From positions 1 to 64,000 of the forward strand of contig NZ_JAAMFN010000023.1 of assembly GCF_013376095.1 (NCBI RefSeq): a DNA stretch of 64,000 nucleotides, in the 5' to 3' direction. Numbering within the stretch: the first letter of the stretch is position 1; each line of letters starts with the position of its first letter. Positions 42,657 to 50,525 of the stretch are shown piece by piece. This DNA is from Arthrobacter sp. SDTb3-6. GTDB lineage: Bacteria > Actinomycetota > Actinomycetes > Actinomycetales > Micrococcaceae. The notes beneath the pieces are model-generated. The model was not told the DNA's origin and did no database searches. It saw only the letters and a program-made list of their open reading frames with translations. A program made the translations under genes and the position numbers.

Positions 42657-44033
42657 CTAGCCGCGGCCAGCCGGGACCCCCACCTGCATCCACCGTCCCG
42701 TGCGGGCGCGCAGCCCCAGCGTCGCGGCCCGGGCCGCCATGTAGCCGAGGCTGAACGCTGCCCACAACCAGCCCAGGGCTGCCGGGCTGCCGCCCGGCAC
42801 GGCAGCCCAGACCCACCACAGCAGCGGCAGGTAGACGGCCACGTTGACCAGCCCGGCCAGGGCCAGGTACCGTGCGTCACCGGCGCCGATCAGCACGCCG
42901 TCCAGCACAAAGACGTAGCCCGCCAGCGGCTGCCCGACGGCCATCACGACGAGGGCGGCGGCGAGCGCCCGGTGGACGCCGGCGTCGTTGGTGAACAGCC
43001 AGCCGACGCCGGGGGCGGCCGCCCACAGGGCCACGCCCGTGACCACCCCGAAGCCCAGGCCCCACCACGTCATGGTGCGCGTGAGGACGCGCACGGCCGT
43101 GACGCGGCCGGCACCCAGCTCCTTCCCGATGAGCGCCTGGGCCGCAATGGCGAGGGCGTCGAGCGCGAAGGCCAGGAACGTGAAAAGGGTCATGGCCAGC
43201 TGGTGCGCGGCCAGGTTGGCCGGCCCCTGGGCGGTGGCCACCACCACGGTGGCGAGGATGGCCAGGCGCAGCGACAGGGTGCGGACCATGAGCCAGCCGC
43301 CCACGCGGGAGACCGTGCGGACGCCGGCCCAGTCGGGTCGCACGGACACGCCCTCGGCGCGGGCGGCCCGGGCCACGATCACCAGGTACACGACTGCCAT
43401 CCCCCACTGCGCCAGGACCGTGCCGAGCGCCGCGCCGGCCACGGACAGGCCCAGGCCGTACACCAGGGCAAAGTTCAGGGCGATGTTCACGGTGAAGCCC
43501 ACGCCGGCCACCACGAGCGGGGTCCGGGTGTCCTGCAGGCCGCGCAGCACGCCCATGGCCGCCAGGACCAGCAGCATGGCCGGGAGGCCCGCCATGCTGA
43601 CCAGCAGGTACTCGTGCGCGAAGCCCAGGACCACGCCGCGGGCCCCCATCGCGGACAGCACGGGGCCTGCCGCCAGCCAGCCCGCGACGACCAGTGCCAG
43701 CCCCAGGCCCAGGGCCAGCCAGAGTCCGTCGCGGCCCACGGCGAGGGCGTCGGCGCGGCGGCCGGCCCCGAGCAGCCGGGCCACGGCCGGGGTGGTGGAA
43801 TATGCCAGGAACACCATGAGTCCCACCACGGTCTGCAGGACGGTTGCGGCCAGGCCCACGCCGGCCAGTTCGGCAACACCCAGGTGGCCCACAATGGCGG
43901 AGTCGGCGAGCAGGAACAGCGGTTCGGCGATGAGCGCACCAAACGCCGGGACCGCCAGGTGCAGGATTTGCCGGGAGGTGGACTGTCCGGGCGCGGGGGC
44001 AGCCGGAGCCTTTTGCGGCACAGGTTTGGGCAT
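42657..44033 (-). CDS. MATE-family efflux transporter (DinF/NorM type)
   Basis: 458 residues with 12 predicted membrane segments. The first half has LHLAVPAFGALIAEPLFLLADSA and VGHLGVAELAGVGLAATVL, a classic MATE entry; the second half has the repeat VLDGVLIGAGDARYLALAGL. MATE proteins export drugs or cationic metabolites by Na+ or H+ antiport. ATG 44033 follows the LysR stop by 4 bases on the same strand; TACGCT 6 bases upstream could also drive a separate leaderless transcript. Substrate unknown. Confidence 0.9.
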   Translation of the reverse strand: MPKPVPQKAPAAPAPGQSTSRQILHLAVPAFGALIAEPLFLLADSAIVGHLGVAELAGVGLAATVLQTVVGLMVFLAYSTTPAVARLLGAGRRADALAVGRDGLWLALGLGLALVVAGWLAAGPVLSAMGARGVVLGFAHEYLLVSMAGLPAMLLVLAAMGVLRGLQDTRTPLVVAGVGFTVNIALNFALVYGLGLSVAGAALGTVLAQWGMAVVYLVIVARAARAEGVSVRPDWAGVRTVSRVGGWLMVRTLSLRLAILATVVVATAQGPANLAAHQLAMTLFTFLAFALDALAIAAQALIGKELGAGRVTAVRVLTRTMTWWGLGFGVVTGVALWAAAPGVGWLFTNDAGVHRALAAALVVMAVGQPLAGYVFVLDGVLIGAGDARYLALAGLVNVAVYLPLLWWVWAAVPGGSPAALGWLWAAFSLGYMAARAATLGLRARTGRWMQVGVPAGRG

Positions 44034-44037
44034 GGAC

Positions 44038-44967
44038 CTAGCGTATCGGCGCCGGCAGTGCCCCGGCATCCGCGAGCCCGGCCATGACCGTGTGCAGGGC
44101 ACGGATGACGTGCTGCACGCCGGCCCGTTCCATCGCCTCGGGCCGGGCCAGCAGGTCGATGTGCCGCCCGAGCCGCGGGGTGCGCAGCGGGACGAGCACG
44201 AGTTGTGGAAAGTGCATGCGGTTCACGGTGTACCGCGGCATGAGTGAGATGCAGGAGCCGCGCTCCACGACGGATGCGGCGACGAAGAACTCGTTGATCC
44301 GGTGCGCGATCGCCGCCTCCTCCCCTGCCAGCGTGCCGATCAGCTCGATGGCCCCCTCCAGCGGGAACCCGCGGTGCACGGAAATCCACTGTTCGCCGCG
44401 AAGGTCTGCGGGGACCAGGCTCTTGCGCCGGGCCAGCCGGTGTCCGGCACCGACGGCAACGTCGAGGGGCTCAAACGCCAGCGCGGTGGCGTGCACCGTC
44501 GCCGGCCAGCCGGGGCTGTTGGCCAGCCGGTGGGCCACCACCACGTCGTAGTCGGCCGTGAGGGTGGCAAAGTCCTGTTGGGCCACGTCCTCGTCCGACA
44601 ACGCCAGCCGCGGGCCCCCGCTTTCGGCCACGGCCTGCTCCAGGGTGCGGAACAGGGCCAGCCCGGCGCTGTGGAAGGCGGCCACGCTGACAGGGGCGCC
44701 GGCGTCGTCCGCGAACCTCTGGACGGCCGTTTCCGCGCGGGCCAGCGCCACCTCCACGTCGGCCGCGGCCCGGCACAGCGCAAGGCCCGCGGGGGTCAGT
44801 GCGGTGCGGCGGCCCTGTTTGAACGTCAGCGCCGTCCCGGCCTTGCGCTGCAGGGCGGAGAGCTGTTGCGAGACGGACGACGGCGTGACGTGCAGCGCCT
44901 GCGCAGCCGCGGCGATGCTTCCCCTCGCCTGGACTTCGCGCAGCGCCCTCAACTGGCCTATTTCCAT
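44038..44967 (-). CDS. LysR-family transcriptional regulator
   Basis: 309 residues. The N-terminal winged helix reads LREVQARGSIAAAAQALHVTPSSVSQQLSALQ, and the remainder is a periplasmic-binding-type sensor domain. TAGTTT stands 6 bases before the ATG on the minus strand with no ribosome-binding site, suggesting a leaderless mRNA. It is divergent from an EamA exporter and directly upstream of a MATE exporter, both probable targets. The effector is unknown. Confidence 0.9.
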   Translation of the reverse strand: MEIGQLRALREVQARGSIAAAAQALHVTPSSVSQQLSALQRKAGTALTFKQGRRTALTPAGLALCRAAADVEVALARAETAVQRFADDAGAPVSVAAFHSAGLALFRTLEQAVAESGGPRLALSDEDVAQQDFATLTADYDVVVAHRLANSPGWPATVHATALAFEPLDVAVGAGHRLARRKSLVPADLRGEQWISVHRGFPLEGAIELIGTLAGEEAAIAHRINEFFVAASVVERGSCISLMPRYTVNRMHFPQLVLVPLRTPRLGRHIDLLARPEAMERAGVQHVIRALHTVMAGLADAGALPAPIR

Positions 44968-45031
44968 AAGTTCAAACTAATGCATAGCCCCGTGAATTGG
45001 CATCTGGTGCGAAGGTATTTGCGGCGTCAGG

Positions 45032-46003
45032 ATGGAGGCTGTGAAGACCTTGAAGGGCGGCCCGGGCGGCCGCGGCGTGGATGTGGCGCTGCTGGGCGTG
45101 GCGGCCGTGTGGGGCGGCAGCTATCTGGTGGCGAAGGAACTGACGGCGGAGGCCTCCGTGCCCGCAGTGCTGGGATGGCGCTTTGTCGTGGCCTCCCTGG
45201 CCCTGGGCGCCGTGTGGCTGTGGCGGGTGCGCCGGGTCCCGGGGCGTGCGGAACTGTGGACCGGTGTGCTGCTGGGGTTGACCCAGGCGGCGGTCCTGTT
45301 TCTGGAGACCTGGGGCGTGGCCCAGACACGCGCGTCCAAGGCGGGCCTGATCATCAGCCTGGTGGTGGTGTTCACGCCGCTGGTCGATTCCGCGGCCGCG
45401 AGGCGCTGGCTGCCGCCCGGATTCTTCGTGGCGGCCGTGGTCAGCGTAGTGGGCGTGGCCCTGCTGGTCTCCGGCGGCGGGTTCCGCGCACCCAACCCCG
45501 GCGACCTGCTCATGTTGGCCGCGGCGGCGGTCCGGGCCGGCCACGTGACCCTGCTGGGCACGCTGACCCGGCACAAGCCGTTCAATTCCGTCACCATCAC
45601 GCTCATCCAGTCGGCGGTGTGCGCGGGGGCCGGCGTGGCAATGGATCCGGCGGGAATGGCAACGGCTGCGTTTGCCTTTGGCCCGTCCGGCTGGCTGCGC
45701 GTGCTGTTCCTGGGCCTGGCCTGCAGCGTGTTCGCGTTTTTGGTCCAGCTCTGGGCGGTGCGGCGCACTTCGGCCGCCCGGGCCAGCCTCTTGATGGGGA
45801 CCGAACCGGTCTGGGCCGTGCTTGCGGGCGTGCTGCTCGCCGGGGAGGCTGTTGGCTGGTCCGGGGCGCTTGGCGCAGCCCTGATCGTGGCAGGATGCCA
45901 TGCCGGGCAGCGGATCGAGGCCCGGACCAGGCTTGCAGTGCCGGAACTGCCGGGGCTAGTACCCGCCTCCGCCGCTGTCGCTGGCCATGTTGGCAAACCG
46001 TGA
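45032..46003 (+). CDS. EamA/DMT-family transporter
   Basis: 323 residues with ten membrane segments. The two EamA halves begin DVALLGVAAVWGGSYLVAKEL and DLLMLAAAAVRAGHVTLLGT, and the second ends with EPVWAVLAGVLLAGEAV. It is a metabolite exporter of unknown substrate. The ATG at 45032 sits on top of an AGG; GTG 45041, with GGAGG before it, is a possible start. Divergent from the LysR gene, which probably regulates it. Its last 48 bases overlap the end of dnaB on the other strand. Confidence 0.85.
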   Translation: MEAVKTLKGGPGGRGVDVALLGVAAVWGGSYLVAKELTAEASVPAVLGWRFVVASLALGAVWLWRVRRVPGRAELWTGVLLGLTQAAVLFLETWGVAQTRASKAGLIISLVVVFTPLVDSAAARRWLPPGFFVAAVVSVVGVALLVSGGGFRAPNPGDLLMLAAAAVRAGHVTLLGTLTRHKPFNSVTITLIQSAVCAGAGVAMDPAGMATAAFAFGPSGWLRVLFLGLACSVFAFLVQLWAVRRTSAARASLLMGTEPVWAVLAGVLLAGEAVGWSGALGAALIVAGCHAGQRIEARTRLAVPELPGLVPASAAVAGHVGKP

Positions 46004-47338
46004 GTAGTGGCCCTGGAAGCCCACCACGATCGTCTTGGTGGGGCCGTTGCGGTGCTTGGCGACGATGACGTCGGCCTCGCCGGCGCGTGCGGACTCCTTG
46101 TCGTAGATGTCCTCGCGGTGGAGCAGGATGACCATGTCCGCATCCTGCTCGATCGACCCGGACTCGCGAAGGTCCGAAACCATCGGTTTCTTGTCCGTGC
46201 GCTGCTCGGAGCCTCGGTTCAACTGCGAGAGCGCCACGACGGGCACCTGCAGCTCCTTGGCGAGCAGCTTCAGCGCACGGGAGAACTCGGAGACTTCCTG
46301 CTGGCGCGATTCCACGCGCTTGCCGGAGGACATGAGCTGGAGGTAGTCCAGGATGACGAGCTTGAGGTCGTGCTGCTGTTTCAGGCGCCGGCACTTGGCG
46401 CGGATTTCCATGAGCGACATGTTGGGCGAATCGTCGATGAAAAGCGGGGCGTCGTTCATTTTGCCCATGGTCGTGGCGATCTTCGACCACTGGTCGTCCT
46501 TGACAGTGCCCTTGCGGAGGTCCTGCAGGCTGATGGTGGCCTCGGCCGAAAGCAGGCGCATGGCCAGCTCGTTGCGGCCCATTTCCAGGGAAAACACCAC
46601 CGTCGCCATGTTGTGGCCGATGGCGGCCGACCGCGCCCAGTCAAGGGCGAAGGTCGACTTTCCCACGGCCGGGCGGGCCGCGATGACGATCATCTGCCCC
46701 GGGTGCAGGCCGTTGGTCAGTTCGTCGAATTCGTAGAAGCCGGTGGGCACGCCGGTCAGGCCCTCGCCCTTGTGGCCCGACGCCTCGATTTCATCGACCG
46801 TGGATTCCATGACGTCCTTGAGGATCACGTAGTCCTCGGTGGTGCGGCGTTCGGCCACGGCGAAGATCTCCGCCTGGGCCGCGTTCACCACGTCCTCCAC
46901 CTCACCGTCCTGGGCATACCCCATCTGGACGATCTTGGTGCCGGCCGTGACCAGGCGGCGGAGCACGGCGCGCTCGGCCACGATCTCGGCGTAGAAGCCG
47001 GCGTTGGCGGCGGTGGGCACGGACTGGATGAGCTGGTGCAGGTAGGCGGCGCCGCCGGCCTTCGCGATCTCGCCGCGCTTGGTCAGCTCGTCGGCAACGG
47101 TGACGGCGTCGGCAGGCTCGCCGCGGCCGTAGAGGTCGAGGATGGCCTCATAGATGCTCTCGTGGGAGGGGCGGTAGAAATCGTTGCCGCGCAGCACCTC
47201 CACGACGTCCGCGATGGCGTCCTTGGAGAGCATCATGCCGCCCAGCACGCTTTGCTCGGCGACAAGGTCCTGCGGGGGCGTCCGGGCGAAGTCCGGCTCC
47301 CTGGACGAAACGGCGGTGTCCATTGCTGGAGCTGACAT
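45956..47338 (-). CDS. dnaB: Replicative DNA helicase DnaB
   Basis: 460 residues. The N-terminal domain begins PPQDLVAEQSVLGGMMLS, and the RecA-like motor has Walker A ARPAVGKST (K227), Walker B LVILDYLQLM, and the motif LSQLNRGSEQR. No intein interrupts it, unlike the mycobacterial gene. It unwinds DNA at the fork in hexameric form. ATG 47338 is used, with GGAAAG some 12 bases upstream; ATG 47323 is an alternative. The region in front of it has many DnaA-box-like sites. It is tail to tail with the EamA gene, overlapping by 48 bases. Confidence 0.95.
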   Translation of the reverse strand: MSAPAMDTAVSSREPDFARTPPQDLVAEQSVLGGMMLSKDAIADVVEVLRGNDFYRPSHESIYEAILDLYGRGEPADAVTVADELTKRGEIAKAGGAAYLHQLIQSVPTAANAGFYAEIVAERAVLRRLVTAGTKIVQMGYAQDGEVEDVVNAAQAEIFAVAERRTTEDYVILKDVMESTVDEIEASGHKGEGLTGVPTGFYEFDELTNGLHPGQMIVIAARPAVGKSTFALDWARSAAIGHNMATVVFSLEMGRNELAMRLLSAEATISLQDLRKGTVKDDQWSKIATTMGKMNDAPLFIDDSPNMSLMEIRAKCRRLKQQHDLKLVILDYLQLMSSGKRVESRQQEVSEFSRALKLLAKELQVPVVALSQLNRGSEQRTDKKPMVSDLRESGSIEQDADMVILLHREDIYDKESARAGEADVIVAKHRNGPTKTIVVGFQGHYSRFANMASDSGGGGY

Positions 47339-47853
47339 GAGTTGTGCCCACTTTCCTACCTGCTGGCCTGGCATGCTACGCAACCGATTGATTCGGCTTG
47401 GAGTGCTTCCTCCCGTCCTACCAGCACATAACGACATTATTGCCGTTCGCGGAGGGGATCCCCTGCAACGGTAGACGCTCTGTGGACAACTGCCAACCTC
47501 GTTGTCCACCGACCCTGTGCATAACTTGTGCATTAAGTGCCATGCCTTGTGCACAGGATGGGGAGAACTATGTGGATAAGCAATGAGTTCCATCACCAAT
47601 CCGGCTCTGACCTGCACAAACACTCCCCACCGCCTGTGGAGGAAAAGAAATTTTCACATCGCTCCCATCCACAACTTGCATGTTGACAAGGAGGAAAATC
47701 AAGGGGTGGGCCCGGGATATCCACAGAAGTATGCCCAGCTGTGAATCACGCAGCCCGACAGGGCGGCGCTGACCTGCAGTTATGTACGAAGGCGCATGTA
47801 CCAGCCGGTAACAGGACCGCCGCGCTGCGGCGCCGGGCTGGCCGGGAACGCCT
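47339..47853. other. Non-coding region with a cluster of DnaA-box-like sites
   Basis: About 515 bases without a gene between dnaB and the rplI terminator. A 245-base core (47481-47725) holds one exact DnaA box, TGTGGATAA (47571-47579), and near matches at 47481-47489, 47502-47510, 47516-47524, 47526-47534, 47547-47555, 47665-47673 and 47717-47725. The centre also has an AT-rich run near 47638-47660. The rest shows nothing that I can assign apart from the presumed dnaB promoter. Confidence 0.6.
47571..47579 (-). promoter_or_regulatory. Exact DnaA box
   Basis: TGTGGATAA is the complement of the consensus TTATCCACA. It is one of at least eight consensus-like 9-mers in the cluster upstream of dnaB. 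Confidence 0.7.
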
Positions 47854-47887
47854 GAAGGCCGGCCCCCGCGAACGGGAACCGGCCTTC
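47854..47887 (-). terminator. Terminator of the rpsF-ssb-rpsR-rplI operon
   Basis: Arms GAAGGCCGG (47854-47862) and CCGGCCTTC (47879-47887), with an inner stem CCCG/CGGG above a two-base mismatch, form a strong hairpin beginning 23 bases after the rplI stop. There is no long T-tract, as is common in high-GC genomes. Confidence 0.75.
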
Positions 47888-47910
47888 GGGCTGAAGCGTG
47901 AAGCGGGCTG

Positions 47911-48360
47911 TTAGCCGGCCACGACGTTCAGGGTGATGACGGCGGTGACGTCTTCGTAGAGACGCACGTTTGCCGTGTACTTGCCAACCGTCTTGATGTG
48001 GGCGGGCAGTTCAACCTTGCGCTTGTCGATGTTGCCGAGACCGGCAGCAGCAACGGCCTTGGCGACGTCGTCAGTCTTGACGGTGCCGAACAGGCGTCCG
48101 GCCTCGCCGGCCTTGACGGTCAGCGTGACCGGCTTGGCGGACAGCTCGGCAGCCTGGGCCTGGGCAGCTTCAACGGAAGCGTGCTCGTGGGCGGCGCGTG
48201 CAGCCTTGATGGACTCAACCTGTTTCTCGCCTCCCTTGGACCAGGGCAGGGCGAAGCCGCGGGGCAGAAGGTAGTTACGTGCGTAACCGTTCTTCACCTC
48301 GACGATGTCGCCCGAGGTGCCGAGACCGGTTACTTCGTGGGTCAAAATGAGCTTTGCCAT
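47911..48360 (-). CDS. rplI: 50S ribosomal protein L9
   Basis: 149 residues. The N-terminal domain [29 protein letters not shown] and FLLPRGFA-type sequence (here YLLPRGFAL) are diagnostic of L9; a connecting helix and a C-terminal domain complete the chain. Last gene of the rpsF-ssb-rpsR-rplI operon, 15 bases after rpsR, followed by a hairpin terminator. Confidence 0.97.
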   Translation of the reverse strand: MAKLILTHEVTGLGTSGDIVEVKNGYARNYLLPRGFALPWSKGGEKQVESIKAARAAHEHASVEAAQAQAAELSAKPVTLTVKAGEAGRLFGTVKTDDVAKAVAAAGLGNIDKRKVELPAHIKTVGKYTANVRLYEDVTAVITLNVVAG

Positions 48361-48375
48361 GTTTATTTATCTCCC

Positions 48376-48615
48376 TTAACCGCGGCCAGCGCCGGAGTAG
48401 GGCAGCAGTGCAACTTCGCGGGCATTCTTGATTGCCTGGGCGATCTTGCGCTGCTCCTGGACCGTGACGCCCGTGACGCGGCGCGCACGGATCTTTCCAC
48501 GGTCAGAGATGAACTTGCGCAGCAATGCTACGTCCTTGTAGTCGATGACGGTGATGTCAGCGGCCTTCAAGGGATTGGACTTTGGTTTGGGCTTACGGAG
48601 TTCAGCCTTAGCCAT
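48376..48615 (-). CDS. rpsR: 30S ribosomal protein S18
   Basis: 79 residues with the S18 core [19 protein letters not shown] and [23 protein letters not shown]. No zinc-binding CxxC is seen, so this is the metal-free type. AAGGAG precedes ATG 48615. It lies 92 bases after ssb; two hairpins occupy that gap. S18 binds S6 on the ribosome and the S6:S18 pair can bind the rpsF leader in many bacteria. Confidence 0.97.
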   Translation of the reverse strand: MAKAELRKPKPKSNPLKAADITVIDYKDVALLRKFISDRGKIRARRVTGVTVQEQRKIAQAIKNAREVALLPYSGAGRG

Positions 48616-48641
48616 CGTGGAGCTCCTTAGTGTTCGTGGAG

Positions 48642-48690
48642 CCCGTGGATATTAATCCGCGGGATGGTGGGTGTGCGGCGGTTGCCGCAC
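48642..48690 (-). promoter_or_regulatory. Two hairpins between ssb and rpsR
   Basis: A perfect stem GTGCGGC/GCCGCAC (48673-48679 with 48684-48690, loop of 4) and a stem of 9 bp with one mismatch (48642-48650 with 48655-48663, loop of 4) fill the intergenic transcript. They may be an attenuator or RNA-processing site that sets ssb and rpsR levels apart. Confidence 0.45.
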
Positions 48691-48707
48691 TATGTAAAAC
48701 GTTGTTG

Positions 48708-49283
48708 CTAGAAGGGAGGCTCAGAATTGTCCGGGCCGGCACCCCAGCCGCCGGTTGATCCGCCGGGCGTTGCCCACGGATCGGAGGCCGGAGCCGATTG
48801 CTGCTGCTGGCCGCCGCCCCAGGGGGCGTTGCCGCCACCCTGCTGGCCGCCGCCAAAACCGCCCTGTCCCCCGCCGGCGTTGCCGCCGCCGAAGTTGTTC
48901 CCACCCTGTCCGCCGGAGCGCTGGGTGCGGTTGACCTTGGCGTTGGCGTAACGCAGCGAGGGGCCGATCTCGTCGACCTCAAGCTCCATGACGGTGCGCT
49001 TTTCGCCTTCCTTGGTGTCGTAGGTCCGCGACTTCAGCCGGCCGGAGACAATGACGCGGGTGCCCTTGGTAAGGGACTCGGCCACGTTTTCTGCCGCTTC
49101 CCGCCAGATCGACGCGCGGAGGAACAGCGTTTCGCCGTCCTTCCACTCGTTGGTTTGGCGGTCAAAGGTCCGCGGAGTGGACGCAACGGTGAAGTTCGCT
49201 ACTGCTGAACCGCTCGGTGTAAAGCGCAGTTCGGGGTCACTGGTGAGATTGCCAATGACCGTAATAGTGGTTTCGCCTGCCAT
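48708..49283 (-). CDS. ssb: Single-stranded DNA-binding protein
   Basis: 191 residues. The OB-fold (1-~115) starts with [19 protein letters not shown]; a Gly/Gln-rich linker (about 125-175) follows; and the acidic tip DNSEPPF is the protein-binding tail that recruits replication and repair proteins. ATG 49283 is preceded by AGGAG. It lies between rpsF and rpsR, the standard Gram-positive order. Confidence 0.96.
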   Translation of the reverse strand: MAGETTITVIGNLTSDPELRFTPSGSAVANFTVASTPRTFDRQTNEWKDGETLFLRASIWREAAENVAESLTKGTRVIVSGRLKSRTYDTKEGEKRTVMELEVDEIGPSLRYANAKVNRTQRSGGQGGNNFGGGNAGGGQGGFGGGQQGGGNAPWGGGQQQQSAPASDPWATPGGSTGGWGAGPDNSEPPF

Positions 49284-49344
49284 CTGCTCCTGCTTCCTGC
49301 TTGGGTGTTTTCCTACGGTGAAAAACTTGTGGGGCGGGCCGAAA

Positions 49345-49650
49345 TTACTCGGCCACGACCTTCTGGTCTTCCGGACGGATGATCTTGGTGCGCATGATGG
49401 TCTCGTTGAGGCCAAGCTGGCGGTCAAGTTCCTGGGCGGTAGCCGGCGTAGCGGTGAAGTTCACCACGGCGTAGATACCTTCGGACTTCTTCTTGATTTC
49501 GTACGCCAGGCGGCGACGGCCCCAGATGTCTACCTTTTCGATGGTTCCACCATCGGTGGTGATGACATTGAGGAACTTCTGAAGAGACGACTCTACGGTA
49601 CGCTCGTCGACCTCGGGGTCGATGATGACCATCAATTCGTAAGGACGCAT
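49345..49650 (-). CDS. rpsF: 30S ribosomal protein S6
   Basis: 101 residues with [38 protein letters not shown] and a C-terminal [16 protein letters not shown] 49650 is chosen: an upstream in-frame GTG at 49662 overlaps the strong AAAGGAGGT ribosome-binding site and would not be usable. Leading gene of the operon; its 5' leader can form a structure that hides the ribosome-binding site. Confidence 0.97.
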   Translation of the reverse strand: MRPYELMVIIDPEVDERTVESSLQKFLNVITTDGGTIEKVDIWGRRRLAYEIKKKSEGIYAVVNFTATPATAQELDRQLGLNETIMRTKIIRPEDQKVVAE

Positions 49651-49660
49651 ATGTGAACCC

Positions 49661-49705
49661 ACCTCCTTTGGGCTAAGCGGTTACGGTCTTTCCGTAACAG
49701 GAGGT
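49661..49705 (-). promoter_or_regulatory. rpsF leader structure sequestering the ribosome-binding site
   Basis: In the transcript, ACCTCCT (complement of 49699-49705) can pair with the ribosome-binding site AGGAGGT (complement of 49661-49667). Immediately inside lies a perfect 7-bp hairpin GTTACGG/CCGTAAC (49680-49698) with a 5-base loop, and a 12-base bulge separates it from the outer stem on the 3' side. The layout is like the S6:S18-responsive rpsF leaders known in other bacteria. Confidence 0.6.
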
Positions 49706-49881
49706 TCATTTGCGGTGCCTGCGGACCCCGTTTGTCCACCGCAAGGTGGGCAGGGGCCGGCACAGACTTATCCATCTTAGCTTACGCACGACGCCGGGCG
49801 CTCCCCTTTTCCCGTAAGCCCCGCCACAGCGCGGGGCCGGGCCTGCCCGCGCAGCGGCCCCGCCCGTGGCATGATCTCCCC

Positions 49882-50523
49882 ATGGAAACCACACGTGCCC
49901 AACACCGCAAGCGGCGCCTGGCCGTCATGTTCCTGGCCGGGCTGGCCGCGGCGGCGGCCACCGCCGTATTCGGCGCAGGCGTGTACGCCCCCGCCATCGG
50001 CTGGTCCGTGGCCGCCTTGATCTACAACCTGTGGGTGTGGCTGGTCATCGCCCCCATGGACAGCCGCCGCACCGCAGCCCACGCGCTGGAGGAAGATCCG
50101 GACCGGCGCACCTCGGACCTGCTGATCCTGCTGGCGGCGCTGGGTTCGCTGGCCGCCGTCGTGCTGGTCATGGTGGGCAGCAAGGACGTCACGGGCGGGG
50201 CCAGGCTGCTGCTGGCGCTGCTGGCCCTGGCGTGCACGGCCATGTCCTGGCTGCTGGTGCACACGCTGTTCACCCTGCGCTACGCGGAAATCTACTACGC
50301 GGGCGAGCCGGGCGGCATCAGCTTCAACCAGGACGAGCCGCCGCAGTACACCGACATCGCCTACATGGCCTTCAGCGTGGGCATGACCTACCAGGTTTCG
50401 GACACCAACATCACCACGCGGCCCATGCGTTCTGCGGTGCTGAGGCACAGCCTGCTCGCCTTTGTGTTTGGCACCGGCATCCTGGCCACCACCATCAACC
50501 TGGTGGTGAGCCTGGCCTCGTAG
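49882..50523 (+). CDS. DUF1345 family membrane protein
   Basis: 213 residues with five membrane segments and the region HTLFTLRYAEIYYAG followed by the polar loop YTDIAYMAFSVGMTYQVSDT that marks the DUF1345 family. Function unknown. ATG 49882 has no ribosome-binding site, but CATGAT stands 6 bases upstream. It converges with the aminopeptidase gene with only 2 bases between stops. Confidence 0.85.
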   Translation: METTRAQHRKRRLAVMFLAGLAAAAATAVFGAGVYAPAIGWSVAALIYNLWVWLVIAPMDSRRTAAHALEEDPDRRTSDLLILLAALGSLAAVVLVMVGSKDVTGGARLLLALLALACTAMSWLLVHTLFTLRYAEIYYAGEPGGISFNQDEPPQYTDIAYMAFSVGMTYQVSDTNITTRPMRSAVLRHSLLAFVFGTGILATTINLVVSLAS

Positions 50524-50525
50524 CC

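Noticed and set aside
41448-44087. Very long plus-strand open frame spanning the kinase end, two membrane proteins and the MATE gene
   Set aside because: It crosses four well-supported genes, is rich in His/Gln/Arg without domain structure, and is explained by GC-biased codons on the other strand.
47339-47853. The chromosomal origin oriC itself
   Set aside because: DnaA boxes are present, but neither dnaA nor dnaN is in the window and the boxes could serve dnaB control, so I did not call an origin.
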